Shown: piece by piece, positions 50,234 to 58,847 of the stretch | Layout of the letters: each line of letters begins with the position of its first letter | Numbering within the stretch: position 1 is the first letter of the stretch | NCBI GenBank assembly: GCA_016187935.1 | Contig: JACPIU010000008.1 | Location: forward strand, 58,916 to 122,915 | DNA: 64,000 nucleotides | Reading direction: 5' to 3' | Source: Bdellovibrio sp. | Lineage (GTDB): Bacteria; Bdellovibrionota; Bacteriovoracia; Bacteriovoracales; Bacteriovoracaceae | Position numbers and translations under genes: made by a program | The notes under the pieces: model-generated | What the model was told of the DNA's origin: nothing | The model's database searches: none | Seen by the model: only the letters and a program-made list of their open reading frames with translations

Positions 50234-50602
50234 ATGAGCGACGTAAGAATCATCAAAAGGTATCAGAACCGCAAACTTTATGACACTCATCAAAGTTGCT
50301 ATGTGACGCTTGAGGAGATTGCTCAAATCATTCGTGAAGGACATGAGATTCAAGTAATCGACAACAAGACTAAAAACGACATCACATACATCACGCAAAT
50401 CCAACTTCTATTCGATCAAGAAAGAAAGTCCACAAAAGCTGGTGATGTTGAACTTCTGAAGCGCGTTATTCGTTCTGAAGAGGGAACTTTCACTGGTTAT
50501 ATCCGCACTTTGGAAACTGGTAAATTGCCAGAGGCCTACAAACCTTTCGAGCAACCAGTTCAAGTGAATACAGGAATGGAAACTTCTGCTACTCTAAACT
50601 AA
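50234..50602 (+). CDS. phaR: polyhydroxyalkanoate synthesis regulator PhaR
   Basis: The 122-residue protein has the PHB/PHA accumulation regulator DNA-binding domain: IIKRYQNRKLYDTHQSCYVT then LEEIAQIIREGHEIQVIDNKT, and DITYITQIQLLFDQE. PhaR represses granule genes and is released by binding to polymer. It is shorter than many PhaR proteins because the second accumulation domain is reduced. AGGGGAAAAC precedes the ATG. No PHA synthase is present in this window, so its targets lie elsewhere. Confidence 0.9.
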   Translation: MSDVRIIKRYQNRKLYDTHQSCYVTLEEIAQIIREGHEIQVIDNKTKNDITYITQIQLLFDQERKSTKAGDVELLKRVIRSEEGTFTGYIRTLETGKLPEAYKPFEQPVQVNTGMETSATLN

Positions 50603-50633
50603 CAGAAGAATTTTCAATTTCCTGGTGTTTGAA

Positions 50634-51308
50634 ATGAATATTAAGCTGATGGTTTGTTACACGGCCTTGGCCCTGATTATCGGGGTCAAGGCCTTTTTTA
50701 TTTTTCCTTCCTTAGCAGTCGCTGAGGATAAACCCAATGTCAAGAATCTAACCTCACAAAAGCAAGCAGAAGAGGTACGAAACGATGTTAACGAATTTGA
50801 TAGTGGCACCTCGGCGGCACATCAACATTCTCTCGGGTTGGGACTTGGCCAAACCTTCCTGAAGGGTGATTTTGAAGACAATGGGGACGACGCCATTAAT
50901 ATCGATATCATTTATAACTATTCTGCAAGCCACTCATTTGATCTGATGTTGGATCTTCATCATTCAGAGCATAAGTTAGGCGCAAAAAAGACAACGCTCA
51001 ACGGCTTTGCCCCGTTCATTAAGGCAAAGGTTTTTCAATTCGATGCCTTTTCACCTTTTTTTGGTGGAGGAATTGGTTTCTATTCACCAAAAGTGAAACG
51101 TGAACTCAATGGCAGCATAAAAGAATCAAAATCAAAAACTGTCCTGGGCTACAACTTAGGAGCGGGATGTGAACTTCGACTCAACAGAAATATGTTGGTT
51201 GGGGTCATAGGGCAATTACACAATCCTTTTGATGTAAAACAAGAAACCGACCCAGCGGTCGAAGGATCCTATTATAAACTCCTCATCTTCGCCCTCTACA
51301 CCTTCTGA
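50634..51308 (+). CDS. outer-membrane beta-barrel protein
   Basis: From ATG 50634 (GTG 50625 also in frame) the 224-residue product has a long signal peptide ending SLAVA. A barrel-like pattern of alternating strands with Gly/aromatic turns follows: HSLGLGLGQTFLKGDFED, NIDIIYNYSASHSFDLMLDL, FSPFFGGGIGFYSP, and the final strand YKLLIFALYTF ending in Phe. This fits an OmpA/OmpW-like porin of eight strands. It is followed 19 bases later by the ArsA-like pair and may be co-transcribed. Confidence 0.78.
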   Translation: MNIKLMVCYTALALIIGVKAFFIFPSLAVAEDKPNVKNLTSQKQAEEVRNDVNEFDSGTSAAHQHSLGLGLGQTFLKGDFEDNGDDAINIDIIYNYSASHSFDLMLDLHHSEHKLGAKKTTLNGFAPFIKAKVFQFDAFSPFFGGGIGFYSPKVKRELNGSIKESKSKTVLGYNLGAGCELRLNRNMLVGVIGQLHNPFDVKQETDPAVEGSYYKLLIFALYTF

Positions 51309-51327
51309 GACCGGCCAACCACGGCGT

Positions 51328-52128
51328 TTGTACATCGTGACCGGAAAGGGTGGTGTTGGCAAAACTGTAATCTCAATGGCCTTATGCCTTTACCTTAAGT
51401 CACAAGGACGAACCGTCTATTACAACGGTTTTGACCAATTGCCGGATAAGGACTTGCTGCAAAAACTTGGCATTGAATTCTTGCCTTTTACTGTTAATGA
51501 AAGTGCCGAAATCTACGTAGGCAATAAATTAGGTTCCAGAACAATTGGCAATTGGGTTATGCGGGCACCTTTCTTCAAGGCCCTTTTCCAAATGATGCCA
51601 GCTCTGGCCAGCATGATACTCTTGGGACATCTCATTAAAACTTCAGACGAAAATCCAGATGCATCCATTGTCGTGGATTCACCTTCAACTGGTCATGCGC
51701 GCGTACTGTTTGAATCAACACAAAATTATAAAGAAATGTTTGGCACAGGTCTGATTGTAGAGGATATAAAAAAAATGCAATGCTTTCTCTCTGGGCCAAA
51801 TCATTTGCGTACTCTCATTTGCTCCCTACCGTCCGAGTTGCCCTTGGAAGAAGGGAAAGAACTTTTCGACTACTTAAAAAATTCCCAATACCAGGATGTT
51901 AGCTTAATACTCAATGATTCCTTATTCGAATTATTAAAAACAGAAAACATCTCCTTGGAAAACATTCCCCAAACATTGCAGATGAAGATTGAGCTGGAAA
52001 TGAATCTTTTACGCGCGTTTGGCATGGATATTGATTTTATTATTCCTAAAATCACTGATATCGACCGTGAGTCTTTAATTCGTAAACTTAGTTACAAGAT
52101 GGACATGCTTGCCTATGGAAAACATTAA
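51328..52128 (+). CDS. ArsA/Get3-like P-loop ATPase, first of a pair
   Basis: The 266-residue protein opens with the deviant Walker A of the SIMIBI class, TGKGGVGKT, starting at TTG 51328. The switch-like segment SIVVDSPSTGHA corresponds to the Walker B/switch II region. The C-terminal half is more diverged. Relatives act as ATP-driven chaperones or membrane-protein targeting factors. Together with the next gene it forms the two-ATPase arrangement known in Bdellovibrionota and Myxococcota, where the two probably dimerise. Confidence 0.82.
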   Translation: MYIVTGKGGVGKTVISMALCLYLKSQGRTVYYNGFDQLPDKDLLQKLGIEFLPFTVNESAEIYVGNKLGSRTIGNWVMRAPFFKALFQMMPALASMILLGHLIKTSDENPDASIVVDSPSTGHARVLFESTQNYKEMFGTGLIVEDIKKMQCFLSGPNHLRTLICSLPSELPLEEGKELFDYLKNSQYQDVSLILNDSLFELLKTENISLENIPQTLQMKIELEMNLLRAFGMDIDFIIPKITDIDRESLIRKLSYKMDMLAYGKH

Positions 52129-53188
52129 GCATAAGCCGATTGAAATTTTTTGCGGCACTGGCGGTGTGGGGAAAACCACTTTGGCGACTTCACGGGCCTT
52201 GTATTTGGCCACACAAAATTTTAAGGTTTTGCTGATTACCATTGATCCATCCCATCGACTTAAACAAATCCTCAATATGCAGGAAGAGGAATCGGGAGTT
52301 ATTGTCCAGATTCCTCTTACACGTTTTCCAAGTATGGGAGGGGGACAAGAAAGCTTTTCCTCGCAAACTTTTGATGCATTACTGCTTTCACCCCGCGCTA
52401 CCCTTCAGCGAATGAATCGAGAGGAAACAGGCACTCTCTCCTTCGAGAATCCTATTTTAGAAATCCTGACTAGGCCTAACGGTGGTATGAGTGAGATCAT
52501 GGGGATCATTGAAGTTCAATACCACCTCACACAGCAAAAATATGACGTGATTGTTCTCGACACACCTCCCGGAAAACATTTTATTGATTTCCTAGAAGGT
52601 AGTGCCAAGATTCAACGTTTTTTTGATAAAACTTTTGTGGATATCTTTCGCTACCTCGGCAAATCATTTGAAAAACTTGAAGTGAGTACGGCCAAAAAAG
52701 TGATGAACCTCATTGTCTCATCAGGTATAAAGCAACTTTTGAAATATCTGGAAAAAGTCACAGGCACCGGCTTCGTCGATACCTTTATCGATGCGGTGGC
52801 CACCCTCTATCGCAATCGTAACTCTTTTTTGGAGGCACTCAATTTTCAAGAAACTCTCAAAAAGCCAAATCAATCTAATTGGTTTTTAGTCACAGCGGCG
52901 GATCAGGCCAAGAGTGAAGAGGCGCTTGGATTACAAAAGACCGCTGTGGTGTTTATGCATCAAGATAACTATTTGGTTATTAATAAGTGCCTGGCCAATG
53001 ATCTTAAGGATTGGAACCCTGCGCATGCCCCATCTCAGCAATTGCGTGCTTTCTTGCTACATAAGGAAAATGAGTTGGTGGAGGCAGGTCAGCAGCAATT
53101 CGGCCACATCCTCAGATTTCCAGAAATTTTGGCCGATTCACCTGAGGCCCATGTTAGTGCATTGGCCCAAATGTGGTCCACAAAATAA
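52115..53188 (+). CDS. ArsA/Get3-like P-loop ATPase, second of a pair
   Basis: The start at 52115 overlaps the preceding stop by 14 bases. The 357-residue ATPase has FCGTGGVGKTT (deviant Walker A), LLITIDPSHRL (switch I) and IVLDTPPGKHF (switch II) and a helical client-binding-like region. There is no arsenic-binding cysteine set and no arsenite pump gene nearby, so arsenical efflux is unlikely. The two-protein organisation resembles a split ArsA and may serve tail-anchored or outer-membrane protein biogenesis, an inference. Confidence 0.85.
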   Translation: MENIKHKPIEIFCGTGGVGKTTLATSRALYLATQNFKVLLITIDPSHRLKQILNMQEEESGVIVQIPLTRFPSMGGGQESFSSQTFDALLLSPRATLQRMNREETGTLSFENPILEILTRPNGGMSEIMGIIEVQYHLTQQKYDVIVLDTPPGKHFIDFLEGSAKIQRFFDKTFVDIFRYLGKSFEKLEVSTAKKVMNLIVSSGIKQLLKYLEKVTGTGFVDTFIDAVATLYRNRNSFLEALNFQETLKKPNQSNWFLVTAADQAKSEEALGLQKTAVVFMHQDNYLVINKCLANDLKDWNPAHAPSQQLRAFLLHKENELVEAGQQQFGHILRFPEILADSPEAHVSALAQMWSTK

Positions 53189-53311
53189 AGAATTACTTGC
53201 GCGCAGGAATTGAAACAATCTTGAAGTATGGTAACATGCCCGCGGAAATTACAATTTATTTAATCGGTGAATAATCTGTTAGTTGATTAGAACTGAAGGA
53301 GATATGATTAT

Positions 53312-54718
53312 ATGGAAAAAGCTCAAACCAACTTGATGAAAGGATCCGTGGCCAATGTCTTAGATGCCATTGGTAATACTCCCATTGTTAAATTAAGCAA
53401 AAAAACTACCGGAGTGGAATCCGAGATCTATGTCAAATTGGAGTATATGAATCCTGGCGGCTCGACCAAAGATCGCATTGGAAAATATATGCTGGAGCAG
53501 GCCGTGGCCAAGGGACTCCTTAAGCCTGGTGGAACAATCATCGAAGGAACCTCGGGTAATACGGGCGTAGGGCTAGCGCTCTTTGCTGCCGTTCATGGTT
53601 ACCGCAGTATTTTTGTCATTGCTGATAAACAGTCTAAAGAAAAAATGGATAATTTACGTGCCTTTGGCGCCAAGGTCGTGGTCTGTCCCACCAATGTTGA
53701 ACCGGAAGATCCCCGTTCTTATTATCAGGTTTCCAAACGTCTGGCCGAGACGATTCCCAATAGTTACTACGTCAACCAGTACGATAATTTGTGGAACAGA
53801 GAGACCCACTTCAAGTGGACTGGTCCGGAAATATACCGACAAACCGGCGGAGAATTTGATATTTTCATGGCGGGAGTTGGCACAGGAGGTACCATCACAG
53901 GTACTTCCCAATACTTAAAATCAGTAATGCCTCATCTCAAAGTCGTGGGCATGGACATTGAAGGTTCCATCATTTCTCATTATGCAAAGACAGGAGAGAG
54001 GATCAAGGCCCGTCCTTATGTGCTTGAAGGCGTAGGTGAAGATTTCATTCCGCTCAATTACGACTTTAAACTGATTGATGATTGGATTGTAGCACAAGAC
54101 AAAGAAAGCTTCGTGATGACAAGAAAGTTGCTCAATCACGAAGGAATTTACGCCGGCGGAAGTTCTGGAGCTGTTGTCGCATGCGCAATTCGTTATGCAC
54201 GGAATTTGAAAACTCCGAAGAGAATCTTGGCCCTTCTGCCAGATTCCGGGAATCGATACGCTTCAAAAATCTACAATGATGATTGGATGAGTTCCAATGG
54301 TTATCAAGATAGTTCATTTAATGTCTTGATCAGTGAGGTCCTGGAAGCGTTGGGCAAAGGCAAAAAAGAAATTATCAAACTTGAAGATACTGCCTCGATT
54401 GGTGATGCCGTTCGCATCATGGATGAAAAAGGTATTTCTCAAATTCCAGTTTTTGGTCAGGGTAAAATTAAAGGCCTAGTCAGTGAAAAATCCTTGTTGT
54501 TGCCAGTCTATCAAGGACAATACAAACTCACCGATTCGATAAACTTGGTCTACCAAAGTAAATTTAGAATGATTGACAAGCACGAGCTACTTTCTAAAGT
54601 CACGGATTCTCTCTTGGCAAAAGAAATAGTGCTGGTTACTGACAGAGGAAACAATATCGTTGATATCCTCACAGATATCGACATCCTTCATTTTATTTCC
54701 CTTAAAGGTAGTTACTAG
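53312..54718 (+). CDS. cbs: cystathionine beta-synthase
   Basis: The 468-residue PLP enzyme has the fold-type II core: NPGGSTKDRIG with the PLP lysine at residue 53, EGTSGNTGVGLA (phosphate/asparagine loop), and AGVGTGGTITG. A pair of CBS domains follows (residues about 345-465; SIGDAVRIMDEKGISQIPVF and IVDILTDIDILHF) that regulates the enzyme. It makes cystathionine from serine and homocysteine, the first step of reverse transsulfuration. ATG 53312 follows AAGGAGATATG. The next gene overlaps functionally and starts two bases later. Confidence 0.94.
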   Translation: MEKAQTNLMKGSVANVLDAIGNTPIVKLSKKTTGVESEIYVKLEYMNPGGSTKDRIGKYMLEQAVAKGLLKPGGTIIEGTSGNTGVGLALFAAVHGYRSIFVIADKQSKEKMDNLRAFGAKVVVCPTNVEPEDPRSYYQVSKRLAETIPNSYYVNQYDNLWNRETHFKWTGPEIYRQTGGEFDIFMAGVGTGGTITGTSQYLKSVMPHLKVVGMDIEGSIISHYAKTGERIKARPYVLEGVGEDFIPLNYDFKLIDDWIVAQDKESFVMTRKLLNHEGIYAGGSSGAVVACAIRYARNLKTPKRILALLPDSGNRYASKIYNDDWMSSNGYQDSSFNVLISEVLEALGKGKKEIIKLEDTASIGDAVRIMDEKGISQIPVFGQGKIKGLVSEKSLLLPVYQGQYKLTDSINLVYQSKFRMIDKHELLSKVTDSLLAKEIVLVTDRGNNIVDILTDIDILHFISLKGSY

Positions 54719-54719
54719 T

Positions 54720-55889
54720 ATGAAAGCGACTAAGAAAAACAAATTAGGATTGGCGACACGTGCCCTGCATGTTGGAAATGAACCCGATCCAAGTACCGGA
54801 GCGATTATTCCTCCCCTTTTTCAGACATCCACCTATGTGCAAGCGGCACCTGGGGAACATAAAGGTTTTGAATACACCCGCACTCACAACCCTACCCGAC
54901 GCCGACTTGAGGCCTGCTTAGCTTCTCTTGAAAACGCCGACTTTTGTGTTACCACCTCCTCAGGGATGGCGGCCACGATGCTGATCATGCAAGCATTGCC
55001 GGCCAACTCTTCAGTTTTATGCGGAGATGATGTTTATGGAGGAACCTATCGCCTATTCACAACTGTGAGCAATGATCGACATATTTTTAATTTTGTGGAT
55101 ACAACGGATTTGAAAAAAGTTGAAAAAGCTATCAAACAACATAAACCCGTTCTCATCTGGGCGGAAACACCAACAAATCCATTATTGAAAATCACGGATA
55201 TAAAGGGTCTGTGTGAACTTGCCAAGAAATACGGGGCCCGCGTTGTGGTTGATAATACTTTTATGAGTCCCTATTTTCAAAATCCTCTCACTCTGGGGGC
55301 CGATTTCGTCGTACACTCTCTCACCAAATATATTAATGGGCATTCTGATGTTGTTGGTGGGGCCATCATGCTCAACGATAAAAAGATGCATGAGAAGCTT
55401 TATAAGTTACAGAATTCTATCGGCCCATGTGCTTCTCCGTTTGATTCATGGTTAGTCTTAAGAGGCGTAAAAACTCTTGCGGTACGCATGGAAACCCACC
55501 AAAAAAATGCTCTGAGAATTGCCACTTGGTTAGAGAATAATTCCAATGTTGAACGCGTGGTATATCCAGGTCTAAAATCACATCCCCAGTTCAAGATTGC
55601 CCAGAAGCAAATGTCCGGCTTCGGCGGAATGATTACCTTTTTTATCAAAGGCGGCCTTAAAGAATCACGGCAATTTCTAAAATCAGTCACCTTATTTTCC
55701 TTGGCAGAAAGTTTGGGTGGAGTTGAAAGTTTAATAGAACATCCTGCCATTATGACTCATGCAAGCATTCCCCTTGAAAACCGTCTTAAAATAGGAATTA
55801 CCGACAATCTCATCCGAATTTCTGTCGGGATTGAAGATGGAGATGATTTGATTCAGGATTTAGAACAGGCCTTTGACAATACATACTAA
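54720..55889 (+). CDS. cth: cystathionine gamma-lyase / gamma-synthase family enzyme
   Basis: ATG 54720, one base after the cbs stop, begins a 389-residue Cys/Met-metabolism PLP enzyme. Motifs include YTRTHNPTRRRLEACLASLE, TTSSGMAA, and HSLTKYINGHSDVVGG with the PLP lysine at residue 203. The family includes gamma-synthase and gamma-lyase; coupling to cbs favours the lyase, which cleaves cystathionine to cysteine, ammonia and 2-oxobutyrate. Together the pair converts methionine-derived homocysteine to cysteine. Confidence 0.92.
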   Translation: MKATKKNKLGLATRALHVGNEPDPSTGAIIPPLFQTSTYVQAAPGEHKGFEYTRTHNPTRRRLEACLASLENADFCVTTSSGMAATMLIMQALPANSSVLCGDDVYGGTYRLFTTVSNDRHIFNFVDTTDLKKVEKAIKQHKPVLIWAETPTNPLLKITDIKGLCELAKKYGARVVVDNTFMSPYFQNPLTLGADFVVHSLTKYINGHSDVVGGAIMLNDKKMHEKLYKLQNSIGPCASPFDSWLVLRGVKTLAVRMETHQKNALRIATWLENNSNVERVVYPGLKSHPQFKIAQKQMSGFGGMITFFIKGGLKESRQFLKSVTLFSLAESLGGVESLIEHPAIMTHASIPLENRLKIGITDNLIRISVGIEDGDDLIQDLEQAFDNTY

Positions 55890-55950
55890 CAGGTTGTTGA
55901 AAAGTCCCAGATGCTAAGAGCGACATTGTCGACGGCTTGCTCATTAAAAA

Positions 55951-56646
55951 TTAAAAATCGGCCCGTTCAGGTGCAGCCGTGGGAAGAGCTTCTGCTTCAG
56001 GTTTCGCAGTTGGAGTGGGCGTAGAGGTCATTGGTTCTTGATCCGCGGGAACTGGCGATGATGCAGAAGGACCCTTTTTTTCAGTTAACACATCAGGCGG
56101 TACGCTTTCCCATGAATTTGAAAATTTCTTTAACAAACCTTCATAAGATTCTTGGCGGGCAAAAACACTCGCACCCTCAAGATAGGATTTTAGGAGTAGA
56201 TAAGTGCAATTCACACGGCCGTGGGCCGACGACAGATCTTCTTTTTCTCCTGGTGCGAAAATCAATCCATCATCTTGGAGAACTTTAAATAGCTCATCGC
56301 TCATTTTACAGTACTCATTATTAAGGGTCTTACACACACCTTGGCGCTTAACAACTTCGACACTTGTTGCACCATACTTAATATGAATAGGTCCACGGCA
56401 GACATCAACATCCCATTGCTTGGTGAGATAACGCAACTTTTCGTGTCTAACGACTATACGACAATCCTTTTTCTCAATTTCAAGCTTTGTTTCTGTCAGT
56501 CCAAAGGGGAATGCTTTGTGCGAAACCTTGGTAGTAAATGTTCCTTCCAAACATTCATTGTCTGTAAAAGGTGAACTGGCAAATGCAGAAACAATGAATG
56601 ATAGAGCAATAAATAAAATTATACTTTTATACTTTAATAATCGCAT
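55951..56646 (-). CDS. secreted protein with proline-rich C-terminus
   Basis: The 231-residue product has signal peptide MRLLKYKSIILFIALSFIVSAFA and eight cysteines in the mature domain (NECLEG, KKDCRI, DVCRGP, GVCKTL, EYCKM, VNCTYL). About 45 residues of Pro/Ala/Ser/Thr-rich tail follow. It is probably a disulfide-bonded periplasmic or surface protein. Its start overlaps the upstream PP2C-like gene by 20 bases, so the two are translationally linked. Confidence 0.72.
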   Translation of the reverse strand: MRLLKYKSIILFIALSFIVSAFASSPFTDNECLEGTFTTKVSHKAFPFGLTETKLEIEKKDCRIVVRHEKLRYLTKQWDVDVCRGPIHIKYGATSVEVVKRQGVCKTLNNEYCKMSDELFKVLQDDGLIFAPGEKEDLSSAHGRVNCTYLLLKSYLEGASVFARQESYEGLLKKFSNSWESVPPDVLTEKKGPSASSPVPADQEPMTSTPTPTAKPEAEALPTAAPERADF

Positions 56647-57790
56647 TGGGGCTTACCTCTATTACAGTTGCGGTTACATCATACTTATAAAATTCACTAT
56701 CATCACCCTTTTTAAGTTGAAAAAAGATTTCATTAATACATTTAAGTGAAGGAGAGGTGATATTTTCCAAGCCAAACTTAAGTATCGGAGTTTTATTTAA
56801 AAAACCACTTGAATTATAGTGTACACCGGGAGAGATGATTAAAAGTTTTCCGCCTCTTTCTAGTTTAAAGGAAACACATGCTTGCTCGGCAAAAGAGGGG
56901 GATACTGGAAAATTTTTCTTATCAACCACCAATCCGTTGGTAGAAATCATATTAAAACCACCAAAGAGCCACCCATACACTTCCAGAGTTTTAATATTAA
57001 TTTGAAATAAGCACAACTCTAAGGCCGGACGGTTGTCATCACTCTTGCTCTTGTTTTGATAAGGAATCGCTTCTCGACTGAGTAGTTTTAGCAGTTCATT
57101 AAGTGTTGGAACTTGGCCGTCATATGTTGGTCGCCATACCTCAAAGGCCGTCAATGCCTTACTGTTCAAAACGTAAGAATTGGAAGAAAAATGGACATAG
57201 GCCAGATTGCCCTCAGAAATGGCAACATCAAAGAATTCTCCTCCAGGAGAATCTCCCGCACCATACTTGGATAATATATCAAAATTTTTTAGTGATTGCC
57301 GTCTTACGGGTACAATTTTTTCATGAATATGTCGGGCGCGATGAAGCTCTGCCAAGGTGGAAGCCAGCACTTGATTTAAGGCCGTGGAATAATGTTCAAG
57401 CTCAATTTGAGAGAAATAAGCATCGAGGAGTCGTCCTAACAATCCCAGAGAATTTCGAAGATGTAGTTGCCCGAACAGGTCAATCTGGTCGAACCTTAAC
57501 ACCGCCCATAGGTGAGCTAAATCTCGTTGGCTTAGCTCCTGGCACGTCTCTTCTGGCAGCTCACAATTCAGCAAAATAATAGCTGGGATGGACTTTTCCA
57601 AAAATTTCCATAATTGTGGCAAATCTCTGGAAGCTGAATTGACAAAGAAAAGGGCCATATCCTTTTCTGATATTCCAGGATAGGCACGCGTTTCTAAATC
57701 ATAGTTACGCTTTAAAAGTGCCGATTTCTGGGGACCCAAAGCACTAAAAAGTTCATCAGAGTTAAAAATTATGACTTTGCGATCAATCAT
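56627..57790 (-). CDS. degenerate PP2C (SpoIIE/RsbU-like) protein
   Basis: From ATG 57790 (GTG 57805 also in frame) the protein has 387 residues. An N-terminal receiver-like region (VIIFNSDELFSALG, FFVNSASRDLPQ) is followed by an amphipathic linker HRARHIHEKIVPVR. The RsbU-type catalytic start reads KYGAGDSPGGEFFDVA, where active phosphatases have GGDFYD. The first metal-binding Asp is Glu and later Asp-Gly motifs are not visible, so catalysis is doubtful. It may be a signalling pseudophosphatase. It overlaps the secreted-protein gene. Confidence 0.7.
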   Translation of the reverse strand: MIDRKVIIFNSDELFSALGPQKSALLKRNYDLETRAYPGISEKDMALFFVNSASRDLPQLWKFLEKSIPAIILLNCELPEETCQELSQRDLAHLWAVLRFDQIDLFGQLHLRNSLGLLGRLLDAYFSQIELEHYSTALNQVLASTLAELHRARHIHEKIVPVRRQSLKNFDILSKYGAGDSPGGEFFDVAISEGNLAYVHFSSNSYVLNSKALTAFEVWRPTYDGQVPTLNELLKLLSREAIPYQNKSKSDDNRPALELCLFQINIKTLEVYGWLFGGFNMISTNGLVVDKKNFPVSPSFAEQACVSFKLERGGKLLIISPGVHYNSSGFLNKTPILKFGLENITSPSLKCINEIFFQLKKGDDSEFYKYDVTATVIEVSPNAIIKV

Positions 57791-58004
57791 AAGGCCTTCG
57801 CCCACCGTTAAGTTAAGGGTTCTTTAAGGATATAATATTTCAATACAATTCATAGGATATCAAAAATTTCAGATATTTGGTCAACTTTCAAAGAGGAAAA
57901 AATGTATCCACTCTCGAATAACCTCGCCCAAGTTTAAGTTTTTAGGACTTATATTCCGATAAGTTCTCTAGTGTAAGGCCAAAATTTCGTTCTAAAGGAC
58001 TTAA

Positions 58005-58760
58005 ATGGCCAGTTCGCGTAAAAAACATAACGTGATTAACTTGCAAGCAGAAGTTAAGAACTTGGCCGTTTTGGAGATGGCCAGAGAAGTGAATCGTCTT
58101 AAAGATGAAGCCTTTCATTTTAATTACAGGATTGCCAAATGTCTTCTCCGCGCTTTGCAGCTGAAAGATCCCTATACATATGAACACAGCGCACGAGTGG
58201 CATATTACTCGGTAAGAGCAGGCGAAGAGCTAGGCTTAAGCAAAAAAGAACTTACTAAACTAGAGCTGGCAGCATTCTTTCATGATGTAGGGAAGATTGG
58301 TATTCCTGATAGCATTTTACAGAAACCTGCTCGCCTGGAAGAGGCCGAATTTCGCTTGATGAAGACACATCCCGAAAAAACATATCAAATTCTCTTAGAA
58401 TTTTGTGAAGAAGGAGGATCCTCTTCAGAGTTCACGGAAATTGCCTTAGCAGCTCTCCATCATCACGAACGCTATGATGGCCGTGGTTATCCGTCCGGTC
58501 TTAAAGGAGAACAAATTCCTTTGTATGCTCGGATCATTCTCATTGCCGATACTTTCGATGCCATGACATCAACGCGTCCCTATCGTCAAGGACTACCTTA
58601 CGAAGTCGCCTTTGCCGAACTCAAAGAATTTAGTGGTGATCAGTTTGACAAAAATTTAGTTGAAGTGTTCATTTCGGCCATGGGAAAAGACAAGTCACAA
58701 GGTTCATCAGAATTCTATCTAACGATTCACCCTGGACCTTTCAAGAAAGAAGCCGCTTAG
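58005..58760 (+). CDS. HD-GYP cyclic di-GMP phosphodiesterase
   Basis: The 251-residue protein is a stand-alone, apparently active HD-GYP domain. It has KDPYTYEHSARVAYYS, the metal motif FFHDVGKIGIPD, THPEKTYQILLE, HHHERYDGRGYPSGL and ADTFDAMTSTRPYRQ. All catalytic and GYP residues are present, unlike the two degenerate relatives in this window. It hydrolyses c-di-GMP to GMP and has no sensor domain, so partner proteins may target it. A short helical N-terminus precedes the domain. Confidence 0.93.
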   Translation: MASSRKKHNVINLQAEVKNLAVLEMAREVNRLKDEAFHFNYRIAKCLLRALQLKDPYTYEHSARVAYYSVRAGEELGLSKKELTKLELAAFFHDVGKIGIPDSILQKPARLEEAEFRLMKTHPEKTYQILLEFCEEGGSSSEFTEIALAALHHHERYDGRGYPSGLKGEQIPLYARIILIADTFDAMTSTRPYRQGLPYEVAFAELKEFSGDQFDKNLVEVFISAMGKDKSQGSSEFYLTIHPGPFKKEAA

Positions 58761-58847
58761 AAAATAGTTTATAACTTTTGCACTTTGCTTTTCATTTACG
58801 CGAAAATCTAATTGTGAGGAGTGAATAAAATTATAAATTGCTGATAT

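Noticed and set aside
52115-53188. ArsA arsenite-pump ATPase.
   Set aside because: The arsenite-binding cysteines are not evident and no arsB, arsC or arsR lies nearby, so arsenic resistance is not supported.
57103-57579. A 158-codon plus-strand frame opposite the PP2C-like gene.
   Set aside because: The composition is random (many Arg, His, Trp), and the minus-strand protein has recognisable motifs over the same bases.
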